From Gemmatimonadales bacterium (GTDB lineage: Bacteria; Gemmatimonadota; Gemmatimonadetes; Longimicrobiales; Gaopeijiaceae), in the NCBI GenBank assembly GCA_007692665.1, contig REBP01000048.1, forward strand, positions 1 through 54,730: 54,730 bases of DNA. The letters run 5' to 3'. The position numbers and the translations under genes were made by a program. The notes beneath the pieces were generated by a model. It did not search any database, was not told the origin of the DNA, and saw only the letters and a program-made list of their open reading frames with translations. Below are positions 17,626 to 28,961 of this stretch, in pieces; within the stretch, counting starts at the first letter, position 1; every line of letters starts with the position of its first letter.

Positions 17626-18816
17626 CTACACTTCCAGAACGAATCCCTTGAGATAGGCGGTTTCCGGGGTGTTCGGGTCCACCGGGTGGTCGGCGGGCTG
17701 GCCAAGGGTTTCGAGGATCCGGAGCCTGCGGCCGGTCCGGCTGGCCACCTCGGCGAGGACGCCGGCAAAGGCCTCCCGCGTCACTCTCCCCGAACACGAG
17801 AAGGTGGCGAGCACTCCGCCGGGTTCCAGGATCCGGACGGCGGCTTCGTTCAGGCGTGCGTATCCCCGCAGGGCGCTGGGGACACCTCGGCGTGACCGGG
17901 CGAAACGTGGCGGATCGAGCACGATCAGGTCGTAGCTCCTGCCGGCTTCGAGCTCCGCGTCAAACCATTTTCCCGCGTCGCTCCTGACCCACCGGAGCCG
18001 GTCCTCCATGCTGTTCAGACGGGCGTGCTCCTCCGCGAGCGCAAGGGCCGAGGCCGAGACGTCCACCCCCACCACCGAGGCCGCGCCCCCGAGGGCGAGG
18101 TGGAGCGCGAACCCCCCCGAGTACGTGCACACGTCGGCCGCCCGTCGACCGTGGGCCCACTTCGCGACGGCCCTCCGGTTCCACCGCTGGTCCAGGTAGA
18201 ACCCTGTCTTCTGGCCGGTGCGGAGGTCTGCCAGCATCCGGAGCTGTCCATCGGCCAGGGGAACCGGCCCTTCCGGTTCCCTGCCGCGAAGAATGCCGTC
18301 GCCGAGTTCCAGCCCCTCCTCCTCCAGAATTCCCTTCTCGGTCCTCAGCATGATGCCGTCGGGACGAAGCTCCTCCTCGAGCACGTCGAGGAGATGGTCG
18401 AGCCGGCGATGGAGCGCGAGGGAGGTGAGCTGAACCACCAGCCATCCGCCCATGCGGTCCACCACCAGCCCCGACAGGCCGTCCGCCTCCGAAAAGACGA
18501 GACGGACCGGGTCGGAGGAAGAGAGATCCGGAATCCGCCGCCGCACGTCGATGGCACGGACCAGGCGCTCCCTCCAGAAGTCCTCGTCCAGGGCCTCGTC
18601 TGGATCGGTCGAGTAGACGCGCACCCGGATCTGGCTTCGGGAGTTCCAGAGTCCCCGGCCGACGGCCCGGCCCTCTCCGTCGATGAGCACGACCTCGTCG
18701 CCGTCGGATGGGTCGCCCTCCACCCGGTCCACGGCGCCGGAGAAGAGCCAGGGGTGCCGAGCGCCCGTGGTGTGCTCCCGCCCTGGACGAAGAATGACCC
18801 GGGGGAGCGCGGTCAA
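17626..18816 (-). CDS. rlmI: class I rRNA large-subunit methyltransferase, RlmI-like
   Basis: 396 aa, predicted to methylate a 23S rRNA cytosine using SAM (E. coli RlmI makes m5C1962). The N-terminal PUA-type RNA-binding domain (HPWLFSGAVDRVEG) is followed by a central EEHEE-type segment, the hallmark KTGFYLDQRWNRR, the SAM-site block VCTYSGGFALHLALGGA, acidic VVGVDVS, VLDPPRF and the cysteine region ATFSCSG. The only plausible start is TTG at 18816, which sits in a TTGA overlap with the stop of the upstream lipoprotein gene, pointing to translational coupling. The closest naming is RlmI/YccW; the exact target base is inferred from family. Confidence 0.9.
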   Translation of the reverse strand: MTALPRVILRPGREHTTGARHPWLFSGAVDRVEGDPSDGDEVVLIDGEGRAVGRGLWNSRSQIRVRVYSTDPDEALDEDFWRERLVRAIDVRRRIPDLSSSDPVRLVFSEADGLSGLVVDRMGGWLVVQLTSLALHRRLDHLLDVLEEELRPDGIMLRTEKGILEEEGLELGDGILRGREPEGPVPLADGQLRMLADLRTGQKTGFYLDQRWNRRAVAKWAHGRRAADVCTYSGGFALHLALGGAASVVGVDVSASALALAEEHARLNSMEDRLRWVRSDAGKWFDAELEAGRSYDLIVLDPPRFARSRRGVPSALRGYARLNEAAVRILEPGGVLATFSCSGRVTREAFAGVLAEVASRTGRRLRILETLGQPADHPVDPNTPETAYLKGFVLEV

Positions 18817-19223
18817 CGCTCGATCCCGTCGCCGGGGACCGCCGCACCGGGGGGCGCGACGCCGGGGGGCGCGTCACCGGGGGGCGGTGAATCCGCCTCG
18901 CCTGGAGGCGACGGTGTCGACGCAGCCACGACGGCCGAATCCACCCGGGCCCAGACCGCGAACATGAAGGGGACATCGGGGCCGTGGACCTCGGCGAACT
19001 TCACCAGGTCCTCCGGTGCGAGTCCCCTGCGGCGCAGGATCTCGTCCCGCTCGGAAACCGGGAGGGTCCCGCCCTCCTGACGGAAGGTGGCGGTGCGGAG
19101 TTCGGCCATTGCCTCGACGAACTCGTCCTCCGGGATGGTGGGCTCGGATCCCGCCGTCGGAAAGCCTCGCTCGCAGCCGGAGGATGCGAAGATGAGGAGG
19201 AGAAGGAAGGCAACTCGGTGCAT
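18813..19223 (-). CDS. small lipoprotein
   Basis: 136 aa with a lipoprotein signal (HRVAFLLLLIFASSGC; lipidation at C17). The domain of about 85 residues is helical: EFVEAMAELRTATFRQ, then SERDEILRRRGLAPEDLVKF. It resembles the small DUF4296-like lipoproteins by eye only. The C-terminal 30 residues are Pro/Gly/Ala-rich, encoded by a 15-bp tandem repeat. The stop overlaps the TTG of the rlmI gene. Function unknown. Confidence 0.75.
   Translation of the reverse strand: MHRVAFLLLLIFASSGCERGFPTAGSEPTIPEDEFVEAMAELRTATFRQEGGTLPVSERDEILRRRGLAPEDLVKFAEVHGPDVPFMFAVWARVDSAVVAASTPSPPGEADSPPPGDAPPGVAPPGAAVPGDGIER
18846..18883 (-). repeat. 15-bp tandem repeat in the lipoprotein C-terminus
   Basis: CCGGGGGG recurs at 18846, 18861 and 18876, exactly 15 bp apart with similar flanks. 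On the minus strand it encodes PPGDA, PPGVA and PPGAA units. Confidence 0.8.
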
Positions 19224-19269
19224 GGTCGAAGCGACCTCGGTGGGCGGGGGGCGGGACGCCGGGGAACCA

Positions 19270-19293
19270 GCGACCGGCGAAGCGACCGGCGAA
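19270..19293 (+). repeat. perfect 12-bp tandem duplication
   Basis: GCGACCGGCGAA at 19270-19281 is repeated at 19282-19293, upstream of the leftward lipoprotein gene. Confidence 0.85.
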
Positions 19294-19419
19294 ACGGTCG
19301 CCCGGGGCAGGAGCGAAGATCCCGCCCCTCGTGTTCATCCGGGAGTCCGAAAGGTGGCCCTGCGGGGAGTTGCCGGTCAACGGGCCCGGTTCCGGACCGG
19401 GTCGATCTCCGGGCTCCCG

Positions 19420-19449
19420 TTGCCCGGTGCGCCGCTCCGCCCGTAGATT
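19420..19449 (+). promoter_or_regulatory. putative promoter for the M14 peptidase gene
   Basis: TTGCCC (19420-19425), 18 bp, TAGATT (19444-19449). Each box matches four of six sigma-70 consensus bases. The leader would be about 75 nt. The same TAGATT box is seen at 37934. Confidence 0.5.
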
Positions 19450-19532
19450 TTTCCCGATTCTACGCCGCGGGCAGCGGGAACGATCCCCACTGCCCGCTCC
19501 GTCCTTCCGCCTCCCGAGCCCCCGGGACCTCC

Positions 19533-22091
19533 ATGCTCCGCCTCCGCGTCCACGCGATCCGTCTTGCCCTTGGTCTCGCCGCTGTCCTCTCGCCGATGTC
19601 GGCAGCCCTGGCCCAGGGGATCCCTTCTCCCTCCGAGGTCCTCGGCTACGAGATCGGCGATCGATTCCCCGCCACGGCGGAGGTCGAGCGGTACATGGAA
19701 GCGCTTGCGGAGGCCTCCCCCCTGGTATCGGTGGATCGGTACGGGACGACCGTGGAGGGAAGGCCCCTTCTCCAGGTTCTCATCGCATCCCCGGCGTTCC
19801 GGGGCGACCTGGAAGGCATCCTGGCCCGGAACGCGGAACTCACCGATCCGGAGACTTCCGAGGCCCGGGCCCGGGAGATCGCGGCCTCGAACCCGGCCGT
19901 TCTCTACTTCACGTACGCGATCCACGGGAACGAGAGCTCGTCTCCCTCGGCCGCGCTCTGGACGGCGTGGGACCTGGCGTCCGGCGCCGCCGGGGTCGCC
20001 GGTGTCCTGGACTCCGTCGTGGTGATCATGGATCCGGTGGCGAACCCCGACGGGTACGACCGCTACGTGAACCACTGGCGCTCGACGCGCACGGCCCGGG
20101 CGAACACCGCCTCGGCACTCCGCGAGCGGCGCGAGCCATGGCCGGGAGGGCGTCCCAACCACTACCTCTTCGACCTGAACAGGGACTGGGCCTGGCTGAC
20201 CCAGCAGGAATCGCGGGCGAGGGCCGCCCGCTTCCTCCAGTTCAACCCGCAGGTGCACGTGGACTTCCACGAGATGGGGTTCGAGTCGTCGTACTTCTTC
20301 TTTCCGGCGGCGACACCCATCAACCCGATCTACCCGGCGCACATCCTCGACTGGGGACGACGGTTCGGCGAGGGGAACGCGCGGGCTCTGGACTCCGAAG
20401 GGCTCCTGTACTACACCGCTCAGAATTTCGACCTCTTCTATCCCGGCTACGGCGACTCCTGGCCTTCGCTCCTGGGTGCCGTCGGCATGACCTACGAGCA
20501 GGGTGGAGGGGGAGCGGCGAGCACGCAGGTCGAGCGAAGCGACGGCTCCGTCCTGACCCTTCGGGACCGGGCCTTCGGACACCGGACCACGGGCGCCGCC
20601 ACCCTGCGGACCGCCGCCGAGGGCAGGACCGACCTGCTGCTGGGGTTCGCGGGGTTCCACCGGGGGGTGGACGAGGGTCTGGACGACAACTACCTGGTGC
20701 CGGGCGAAGACGAGGGGCGCCTCCGTGCCCTCGTCGAACTCCTGCTTCGCCACGGCATCGAGATGGAGCGACTGGAGGGTGAAGCACGGCTGAACGTTGT
20801 TCCCCACCCCGGCTACACCTCCCGGTCCACCTTCCCCGCCGGGACTGTCCGGGTTCCGGCCCGCCAGGCGCGCGGCCTCCTGGCGGGCGCGCTTCTCCGT
20901 CCCGACAATCCCCTCGACGGAACGTCCTCCTACGACATCACCGCATGGTCCCTCCCGTACGCCTACGGCGTCGAGGCCCACGCATCCTCGTCCGCGCCGG
21001 GCGGAGGGAACTGGACGGAGGTAAGGGAACTGTCGCCCCGGCTCGGGCAGCCCCTGGGGGCCCGCGGCGCGTACGGGTATCTCCTTCCCCCGGGGGTGGA
21101 ACACGCCCCGGCCCTGGTCCGGTACCTGGAGGCCGAGGGTCGTGTCTCGGCCATGGCGGACACCTTCTCGATGGGAGGGGTTCACTATCCGCGTGGAACC
21201 CTCTTCTTCCCGAGGGGCCGAAACGAGGACCTGGACATGCTCCTCGAGGAGAGCGGACTCGGCGGTCTCGTGACCCCCATCGCCTCGGGGCTGGTCACCG
21301 GAGGCCCCGACCTGGGAACCAACGACCAGGCCGCGCTCCGTCTTCCCCGGGTCATGCTCGTGGGGGGCGAGGGAACGGCGTCCACCGGTTTTGGTGCGCA
21401 CTGGCATTTCCTGGAGGCGGTTCTCGATCTCCCCTTCGACGTGGTGAACCTCGGGGACCTGGGCGCTGCCGAACTCGGGGATTATGACGTCATCCTGGTT
21501 CCGCCGGGCAACCCCACGGGGACCCTTGGAGAGGCAGGGATGGACCGGCTCCGGAGCTGGATCCGGGGCGGTGGGACCCTGGTCGCCTCGGGCTCGTCCG
21601 CTCAGCGCCTCGCGGGGCCCCTGGCGGACGTGGAGGAGCGCACGGCCGAGGACGAGGCGGATGCGGACGATCGGGACGCCCGGCTCGCCCGCGCGCTCCG
21701 GACCCGGGAGGAGCGTGCGGAAGAGCGCTGGGCGGAGCGGGTACCGGGTACGATCCTTGCAGCCACCCTCGACCCTGCGCACCCTCTCGCCTTCGGAGCC
21801 GCGGCAGGCGGCGGCGGGCCCGACCGGATGTTCGTGCTATCTTCCGGCGTCGGATTTGAACCTTCCGACGATGCGGAAACCGTTGCCTGGTTTCCCGAGG
21901 GCCTGGACCGCATCTCCGGGGTAATATCCGAAAGGAACCTGGAGCGCCTGGATCGATCGGCCTGGCTCGTGGAGCGCAGGCAGGGAAGGGGACGCGTGAT
22001 TCTCTTCGCCGATGACCCGGTCTTCAGGGGGTTCTGGTACGGGACCCTCCCGATGTACGTGAACGCCATTCTGGTCGCCCCCCGCTTCTGA
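19533..22091 (+). CDS. secreted M14-family zinc carboxypeptidase with C-terminal amidotransferase-like domain
   Basis: 852 aa with a signal peptide (LALGLAAVLSPMSAALAQG). The M14 domain follows. Zinc ligands are H131 and E134 in IHGNESSS, with NPDGYDRYVNHWR and HVDFHEMG supplying the substrate-arginine/asparagine region and the third His. About residues 600-700 (VMLVGGEG, VILVPPGNPTG, LRSWIRGGGTLVASG) resemble a ThuA/class I amidotransferase-like fold, an arrangement seen in large secreted M14 proteins. It acts in the periplasm or outside, probably on peptides. The ATG at 19533 is the first giving a signal peptide. The M48 gene follows at 22159. Confidence 0.88.
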   Translation: MLRLRVHAIRLALGLAAVLSPMSAALAQGIPSPSEVLGYEIGDRFPATAEVERYMEALAEASPLVSVDRYGTTVEGRPLLQVLIASPAFRGDLEGILARNAELTDPETSEARAREIAASNPAVLYFTYAIHGNESSSPSAALWTAWDLASGAAGVAGVLDSVVVIMDPVANPDGYDRYVNHWRSTRTARANTASALRERREPWPGGRPNHYLFDLNRDWAWLTQQESRARAARFLQFNPQVHVDFHEMGFESSYFFFPAATPINPIYPAHILDWGRRFGEGNARALDSEGLLYYTAQNFDLFYPGYGDSWPSLLGAVGMTYEQGGGGAASTQVERSDGSVLTLRDRAFGHRTTGAATLRTAAEGRTDLLLGFAGFHRGVDEGLDDNYLVPGEDEGRLRALVELLLRHGIEMERLEGEARLNVVPHPGYTSRSTFPAGTVRVPARQARGLLAGALLRPDNPLDGTSSYDITAWSLPYAYGVEAHASSSAPGGGNWTEVRELSPRLGQPLGARGAYGYLLPPGVEHAPALVRYLEAEGRVSAMADTFSMGGVHYPRGTLFFPRGRNEDLDMLLEESGLGGLVTPIASGLVTGGPDLGTNDQAALRLPRVMLVGGEGTASTGFGAHWHFLEAVLDLPFDVVNLGDLGAAELGDYDVILVPPGNPTGTLGEAGMDRLRSWIRGGGTLVASGSSAQRLAGPLADVEERTAEDEADADDRDARLARALRTREERAEERWAERVPGTILAATLDPAHPLAFGAAAGGGGPDRMFVLSSGVGFEPSDDAETVAWFPEGLDRISGVISERNLERLDRSAWLVERRQGRGRVILFADDPVFRGFWYGTLPMYVNAILVAPRF

Positions 22092-22158
22092 CGGAGCGGG
22101 GGGAGGGGTCGGAGTGGCCACCCATAAGCAGCCACTCCCGACCACGGAGTCTTCCTTC

Positions 22159-23661
22159 ATGTTGCGACCCCTCACGCCCACCCGTGCCTCCGGCGACGTC
22201 CGGCCACGCGGACGATTCGCCTTTCCAGGGTCCGCCGCCTTTCTCGCCGCCACGCTGGCCGTGGGGACGGCGGTAGGATGCGCCGTGAACCCGGTCACGG
22301 GCCAGCGGGAACTCGCGCTGATCAGCGAGTCCCAGGAGATCCAGATCGGCCGGGACGCGGACCAGGACATCTCGCGTTCCATGGGCCTGTACGAGGACGA
22401 GGCGCTCCAGCGCTACGTCCAGGACCTGGGGGCCCGCATGGCGCGGGATTCGGAGCGGCCCAACCTGCCGTGGACCTTCCGTGTCATCGACGACCCGGTC
22501 GTGAACGCCTTCGCGCTCCCCGGCGGTTTTGTCTACGTCACCCGCGGGATCCTCGCCCACTTCTCGTCGGAAGCGGAGCTGGCCGGGGTCCTCGGACACG
22601 AGATCGGCCACGTGACCGCCAGGCACGGCGTGCAGCGAGTGAGCCGGGCCCAGCTTGCCCAGCTCGGCCTGGGAATCGGGACGATCCTGGCGCCGGAAAT
22701 GGCCGGGGTGGCCGATGCGGCGGGAGCAGGGCTCTCGCTCCTCTTCCTGCGGTACGGGAGGGATGCGGAGCGGCAGGCGGATGATCTCGGGCTCAACTAC
22801 ATGACCAGCGAGGGATACGACCCGAGGGAAATGGCGGCGACCTTCGAGATGCTCGCCCGGGCGTCCGGCGCCCAGGACGGCGAGCGACTCCCCGGGTTCC
22901 TGTCCACGCACCCGGACCCCCTGGAGCGCCGCGACCGAATCATCGGTCAGATCGAGGCCGGCGCAGTCGCGGGGACGCGGGTCGAGCGGGAATCCTACCT
23001 GAACCGCCTGGCCGGAATGCCCTTCGGCGAGAACCCCCGGGAAGGCTTCTTCCGGGACAACCGGTTCCACCACCCGGACCTGGTCTTCCGGATGGATTTC
23101 CCCCAGGGATGGAGGACGCTGAACCAGAAGCAGGGTGTGCAGGCGGTGAGCGCAGAGCAGGATGCGGTGCTCGTCCTCACGCTGGCCACCGAGTCATCGG
23201 CAGCCCAGGCCCGCGACGCCTTCTCGCGGCAGCAGGGCGTGACCACCGCGAACGCACGGAACGAGCCGGTGAACGGCCTTCCCGCCGCCCGGGTGGACTT
23301 CCAGGCCGCGACGCAGGATGGGGGTACCCTCCAGGGGACGGCGGCCTTCATCGAGCACGAGGGCCGGGTCTACCGGCTCCTCGGGTATGCCACGCAGGCA
23401 CGCTGGAGCGCCCGCGGGGCGGCGGTGCGCGACGCCATCGGCAGCTTCCGCCGGGAAACGGACTCGGCCATTCTGGCGGCCCAGCCGGCACGCATCCAAC
23501 TCGTTCGCACCCCCGAGGCCATGACCCTCGAGACGTTCCACCAGCGCTACCCGTCCACAATCTCCATGGAAGAGGTCGGGAACATCAACCGGGTTCGGCC
23601 CGGACAGCCCATCTCGCAGGGAACGCTGATGAAGCGGGTCAGCGGAGGACAGCGACCGTAG
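22159..23661 (+). CDS. M48-family metalloprotease, lipoprotein (BepA/Loi-like)
   Basis: 500 aa from the ATG at 22159. The signal peptide AFLAATLAVGTAVGC ends in a lipobox. The domain has HEIGH (H147, E148, H151), preceded by NAFALPGGFVYVTRG and followed by the third-ligand region DAERQADDLG. These mark the periplasmic M48B/C group involved in outer-membrane protein quality control. The C-terminal 50 residues (FHQRYPSTI, NINRVRPGQPI) look LysM-like, as in relatives. A GTG at 22114 has a better ribosome site (GGGAGGGGTCGGA) and adds 15 residues; either start is possible. The gene lies 67 bp after the M14 gene stop. Confidence 0.9.
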   Translation: MLRPLTPTRASGDVRPRGRFAFPGSAAFLAATLAVGTAVGCAVNPVTGQRELALISESQEIQIGRDADQDISRSMGLYEDEALQRYVQDLGARMARDSERPNLPWTFRVIDDPVVNAFALPGGFVYVTRGILAHFSSEAELAGVLGHEIGHVTARHGVQRVSRAQLAQLGLGIGTILAPEMAGVADAAGAGLSLLFLRYGRDAERQADDLGLNYMTSEGYDPREMAATFEMLARASGAQDGERLPGFLSTHPDPLERRDRIIGQIEAGAVAGTRVERESYLNRLAGMPFGENPREGFFRDNRFHHPDLVFRMDFPQGWRTLNQKQGVQAVSAEQDAVLVLTLATESSAAQARDAFSRQQGVTTANARNEPVNGLPAARVDFQAATQDGGTLQGTAAFIEHEGRVYRLLGYATQARWSARGAAVRDAIGSFRRETDSAILAAQPARIQLVRTPEAMTLETFHQRYPSTISMEEVGNINRVRPGQPISQGTLMKRVSGGQRP

Positions 23662-23780
23662 GACGCGCCGCAGCCGGGCCCTCCTGGATCTGGTCCGGAT
23701 CTTGAATCCTTTCCCCTGAAGGACGAGGCAGCCCGCCCCGGGTCTGCCCGAATGGCAGGTCAAGGAAAGGAACGGAGACG

Positions 23781-26405
<2,625 letters not shown>

Positions 26406-26488
26406 CGCCCCCCCCTGACGCCTCTAGCCTCCGGGGCGGAGACCGCCCGACTGCGGCCCTCCTTTCCAATCTGCTGCGGGAGTACTCC

Positions 26489-27010
26489 ATGCTGTCAATC
26501 TCCGCCGGGAGGGTCGCGCTTGCGACCCTTCTCCTGGCGATCGTGAGCACCGGCTGCGCCACCTCGTCCCAGCCCACGCCCCGCATGGCGGCCAACCAGC
26601 CGATGGTTTCGGTGGAACGCTTCCTCCAGGCGGCGAATACCGGCGACCTCGAGGCCATGGGCCACATCTTCGGAAACGCCGGCGGCTCCATTGCCGACGA
26701 CATGGGGAGCACGTTGCCGTGTGCGTTCAAGCGAATGGGGTCCTGGATCCGCGTGAGCCAGCGCTGCGTGACTCGGCAGGAGCTGGAACTCAGGATGAAC
26801 GTCATCGCCCTCGTGCTTCGCCACGACCTCTACCGAATTCGAAACGAGGCCCAGGTCCCCGGGCGGCAGCGACCCACGGTCCGCATCGGGGTAGACATCG
26901 AACAGGGCAGGAACCGCTTCCCGGATGTGCCCTTCGTCGTGGTCCAGGCGCGGGACGGGCGGTGGCTGGTGGAGCAGATCGATCTGCAGCGCATCACGCA
27001 GGGCGAATGA
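26489..27010 (+). CDS. hypothetical lipoprotein
   Basis: 173 aa with a lipoprotein signal (GRVALATLLLAIVSTGC, C23). The mature part begins SVERFLQAANTGDLEAMGHIFG and ends DVPFVVVQARDGRWLVEQIDL. That is the pattern of NTF2-like/SnoaL-type small folds, seen by eye only. The ATG at 26489 has GGGAG about 8 nt upstream. It follows clpB by 83 bp and is convergent with the methylmalonyl-CoA epimerase gene. No function assigned. Confidence 0.75.
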   Translation: MLSISAGRVALATLLLAIVSTGCATSSQPTPRMAANQPMVSVERFLQAANTGDLEAMGHIFGNAGGSIADDMGSTLPCAFKRMGSWIRVSQRCVTRQELELRMNVIALVLRHDLYRIRNEAQVPGRQRPTVRIGVDIEQGRNRFPDVPFVVVQARDGRWLVEQIDLQRITQGE

Positions 27011-27029
27011 TGCCGCGGAGGGCCAGACC

Positions 27030-27425
27030 TCAGCCCTCCCCCTCCACGAGTTCGACGAGGATCCCTCCGGTGCTTCGGGGGTGAAGGAAGGCGACCCGGT
27101 GCCCCCCGGCACCCGGGCGGGGCTCGCGATCGATGAGTTCGAACCCCTCGGCCTCCAGGAGGCGAAGTTCCGCCGCCAGGTCCGGTACACGCCACGCGAC
27201 GTGGTGGAGCCCGGGCCCGCGCCGCTGGAGAAAGCGGCCCACGCCCGAATCCGCCTCGCGGGGCTCGATGAGTTCCACCTGGCCGAAGAAGGCGACGTTG
27301 ACCCCCTGCTGGGGAAGCTCTTCCAGCGGGGAACCGGGGGAGCCGCTGAGACGTTCGAAGAGTGGACGGGCGGCGGCGATGGACGCCACGGCCACGCCGA
27401 CGTGGTCGAAGGGGCGAGCAGTCAT
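27030..27425 (-). CDS. mce: methylmalonyl-CoA epimerase (VOC family)
   Basis: Epimerises (2S)/(2R)-methylmalonyl-CoA in propionyl-CoA metabolism. 131 aa, a typical length. Metal-site residues are H8 (FDHVGVAV), Q49 near QVELIEP, H75 (GLHHVAW) and E125 (ILVELVEGE). The block LHPRSTGGILVEL is characteristic. The ATG at 27425 begins directly before the conserved strand; an upstream ATG at 27479 adds 18 residues without family support. Divergent from trxA. Alternative: another VOC protein, less likely given the C-terminus. Confidence 0.88.
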   Translation of the reverse strand: MTARPFDHVGVAVASIAAARPLFERLSGSPGSPLEELPQQGVNVAFFGQVELIEPREADSGVGRFLQRRGPGLHHVAWRVPDLAAELRLLEAEGFELIDREPRPGAGGHRVAFLHPRSTGGILVELVEGEG

Positions 27426-27455
27426 GAGTGCGTGGAGCCTCGGTTCGGGCGATCG

Positions 27456-27484
27456 TTCCGAAAACGGGGACCGAACCATATCAT
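27456..27484 (+). promoter_or_regulatory. putative trxA promoter
   Basis: TTCCGA (27456-27461), 17 bp, TATCAT (27479-27484, five of six bases of the -10 consensus). The leader to the ATG at 27531 would be about 40 nt and contains the GGAG ribosome site. Confidence 0.5.
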
Positions 27485-27530
27485 GCCGGGGCCAACCGGG
27501 CTACCGGCCAAAGGATCAAAGGAGAATTCG

Positions 27531-27863
27531 ATGTCCGAGAGCACAGCCCTCCAGGTGACCGACGATACCTTCACCTCGCAGATCGAGGACTCGAAGGGTC
27601 TTGCCATGGTAGACTTCTGGGCCGCATGGTGCGGGCCGTGCCGCATGGTGGGTCCCATCGTGGAGCAGCTCGCCGGGGAGTACGCCGACAGGGGCGTGAC
27701 GGTGGGGAAGGTGGACGTGGACGCAAACCCGCGCATCACCGCCCGCTTCAATGTCCGCTCCATTCCCTCCATCCTCTTCTTCAAGGATGGGAAGCTGGTG
27801 GACACCGTGGTGGGTGCAGTCCCGAAGGCGCAGCTGGAGCAGAAGATCGAGCACCACATCTGA
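27531..27863 (+). CDS. trxA: thioredoxin
   Basis: 110-aa cytoplasmic disulfide reductase with active site WCGPC (C34, C37) after VDFWAAW, the cis-proline segment SIPSILFFKDG, and DVDANPRITARF. The length is normal. The ATG has GGAG 6 nt upstream (AAAGGAGAATTCG). It has its own putative promoter and is followed by two hairpins, the second (27919-27949) strong. Confidence 0.97.
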   Translation: MSESTALQVTDDTFTSQIEDSKGLAMVDFWAAWCGPCRMVGPIVEQLAGEYADRGVTVGKVDVDANPRITARFNVRSIPSILFFKDGKLVDTVVGAVPKAQLEQKIEHHI

Positions 27864-27918
27864 GGGCCGCCGGGATCCGGCGCTCTGCGAGCATGCCGCA
27901 TCCCGGAGATCTGCGACA

Positions 27919-27949
27919 GGGGGCGTTCGGCGTTTCGCCGGACGTCCCC
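27919..27949 (+). terminator. 14-bp hairpin between trxA and rsmI
   Basis: Left arm 27919-27932 and right arm 27936-27949 pair over 14 positions with two G-U pairs and a TTT loop. The following bases are T-rich but not a pure T-run (TTCGTCTATGTTT). Likely the trxA terminator. A smaller 6-bp hairpin lies at 27868-27882. It overlaps the expected -35 region of rsmI. Confidence 0.65.
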
Positions 27950-27955
27950 TTCGTC

Positions 27956-27961
27956 TATGTT
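27956..27961 (+). promoter_or_regulatory. -10-like box directly before rsmI
   Basis: TATGTT ends 8 nt before the rsmI ATG (27970). No ribosome site is visible between, so transcription would begin at or next to the start codon. Confidence 0.4.
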
Positions 27962-27969
27962 TCCGCCCC

Positions 27970-28851
27970 ATGACCCCAGGTATCCTCTACATCGTCAGCA
28001 CCCCCATCGGGAACCTCGAGGACCTGACGGTCCGGGCGGCCCGCATCCTTGGCGAGGTCGATGCGGTTCTCGCCGAGGACACCCGGAGAACCTCGATCCT
28101 GCTCCGCCACATCGGGGTGAGCACTCCCATGGTCTCGCTCCATCAGCACAACGAGCGCGCCCGCGAGATGGAGGTTCTCTCGCGGCTGGAGGGGGGCGCC
28201 TCGCTGGCCCTCGTTTCCGACGCGGGGACCCCGCTGGTGTCGGATCCCGGCGAGCGTCTCGTGGCCCGGGTTCGGGAGGCGGGGTACCGGGTCGTTCCCA
28301 TTCCCGGCCCGTCGGCAGTCATGGCGGCGCTCGTGGCCTCCGGGCTCCCCGCGATCCCCTTTGCCTTCCTCGGGTTCCCGCCGCGGAAGGGGCGGGAGCG
28401 GACGGAATTCCTGGCCAGGGTCCGGACCGCTCCGGAGACCGTGGTCGTCTTCGAGTCCCCGGAGCGGACCGCCCGCCTGCTTTCCGATCTCGCGTCCGAG
28501 CCCGGGGGCGCGGAGCGGGAGGGGGCGGTGGCGCGCGAACTCACCAAGCTGCACGAGGAGGTCCGGAGTGGAACCGTGGGGGAACTGGCCGGCTACTATG
28601 AGGAGAACCCTCCGCGGGGGGAGGTCACCATCGTGCTGGCGCCGGCACCCGAATCCGCAGCCGACACGGGTGCCGTCGATGATGCGGCGATTCGAGCACT
28701 GGGCGCGGCGCTGCTGGGAGAGGGTCTTGCCCCCAGCCGGGTTGCCCGTGACGTGGCCCGGCGCCTCGGCGTCCCTCGAAATCGGGCCTATCAGCTCGTG
28801 CAGGAACTGGGGGGGTCGGCAGGTGTGCCGGATGCGGACTCTCCCACGTAG
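27970..28851 (+). CDS. rsmI: 16S rRNA (cytidine-1402-2'-O)-methyltransferase
   Basis: SAM-dependent SPOUT-independent (tetrapyrrole methylase fold) enzyme modifying 16S rRNA C1402. 293 aa with family blocks LYIVSTPIGNLEDLTVRA, AEDTRRTSILLRHIG, LVSDAGTPLVSDPG, VVPIPGPSAV, FLGFPPRKG and FESPERTARLL. The ATG at 27970 is the only start fitting the conserved N-terminus and has no ribosome site, with a -10-like box 8 nt upstream. Identification is firm. Confidence 0.96.
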   Translation: MTPGILYIVSTPIGNLEDLTVRAARILGEVDAVLAEDTRRTSILLRHIGVSTPMVSLHQHNERAREMEVLSRLEGGASLALVSDAGTPLVSDPGERLVARVREAGYRVVPIPGPSAVMAALVASGLPAIPFAFLGFPPRKGRERTEFLARVRTAPETVVVFESPERTARLLSDLASEPGGAEREGAVARELTKLHEEVRSGTVGELAGYYEENPPRGEVTIVLAPAPESAADTGAVDDAAIRALGAALLGEGLAPSRVARDVARRLGVPRNRAYQLVQELGGSAGVPDADSPT

Positions 28852-28961
28852 GCCCCGGAAGGTGGCCCTCCGGCCCGGACCTCCTGCCCGGGGGAGGCCC
28901 CTGCGGACGGGGCTTCGCGCCTGCGCCGCCTGACGCGCCACCCATCCTGACCGGATCCTCC

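Larger units (their letters stand above)
19224..19532. other. 309-bp divergent intergenic region
   Basis: Lies between the leftward lipoprotein gene and the rightward M14 peptidase gene. It holds a perfect 12-bp tandem duplication (19270-19293) and a promoter-like pair for the rightward gene (19420-19449). No RNA gene or ORF with family features is seen. Confidence 0.6.

Noticed and set aside
23662-23780. Possible heat-shock promoter or CIRCE element before clpB
   Set aside because: CTTGAA is present at 23701 but no matching -10 box lies at the required distance, and no CIRCE inverted repeat is seen.
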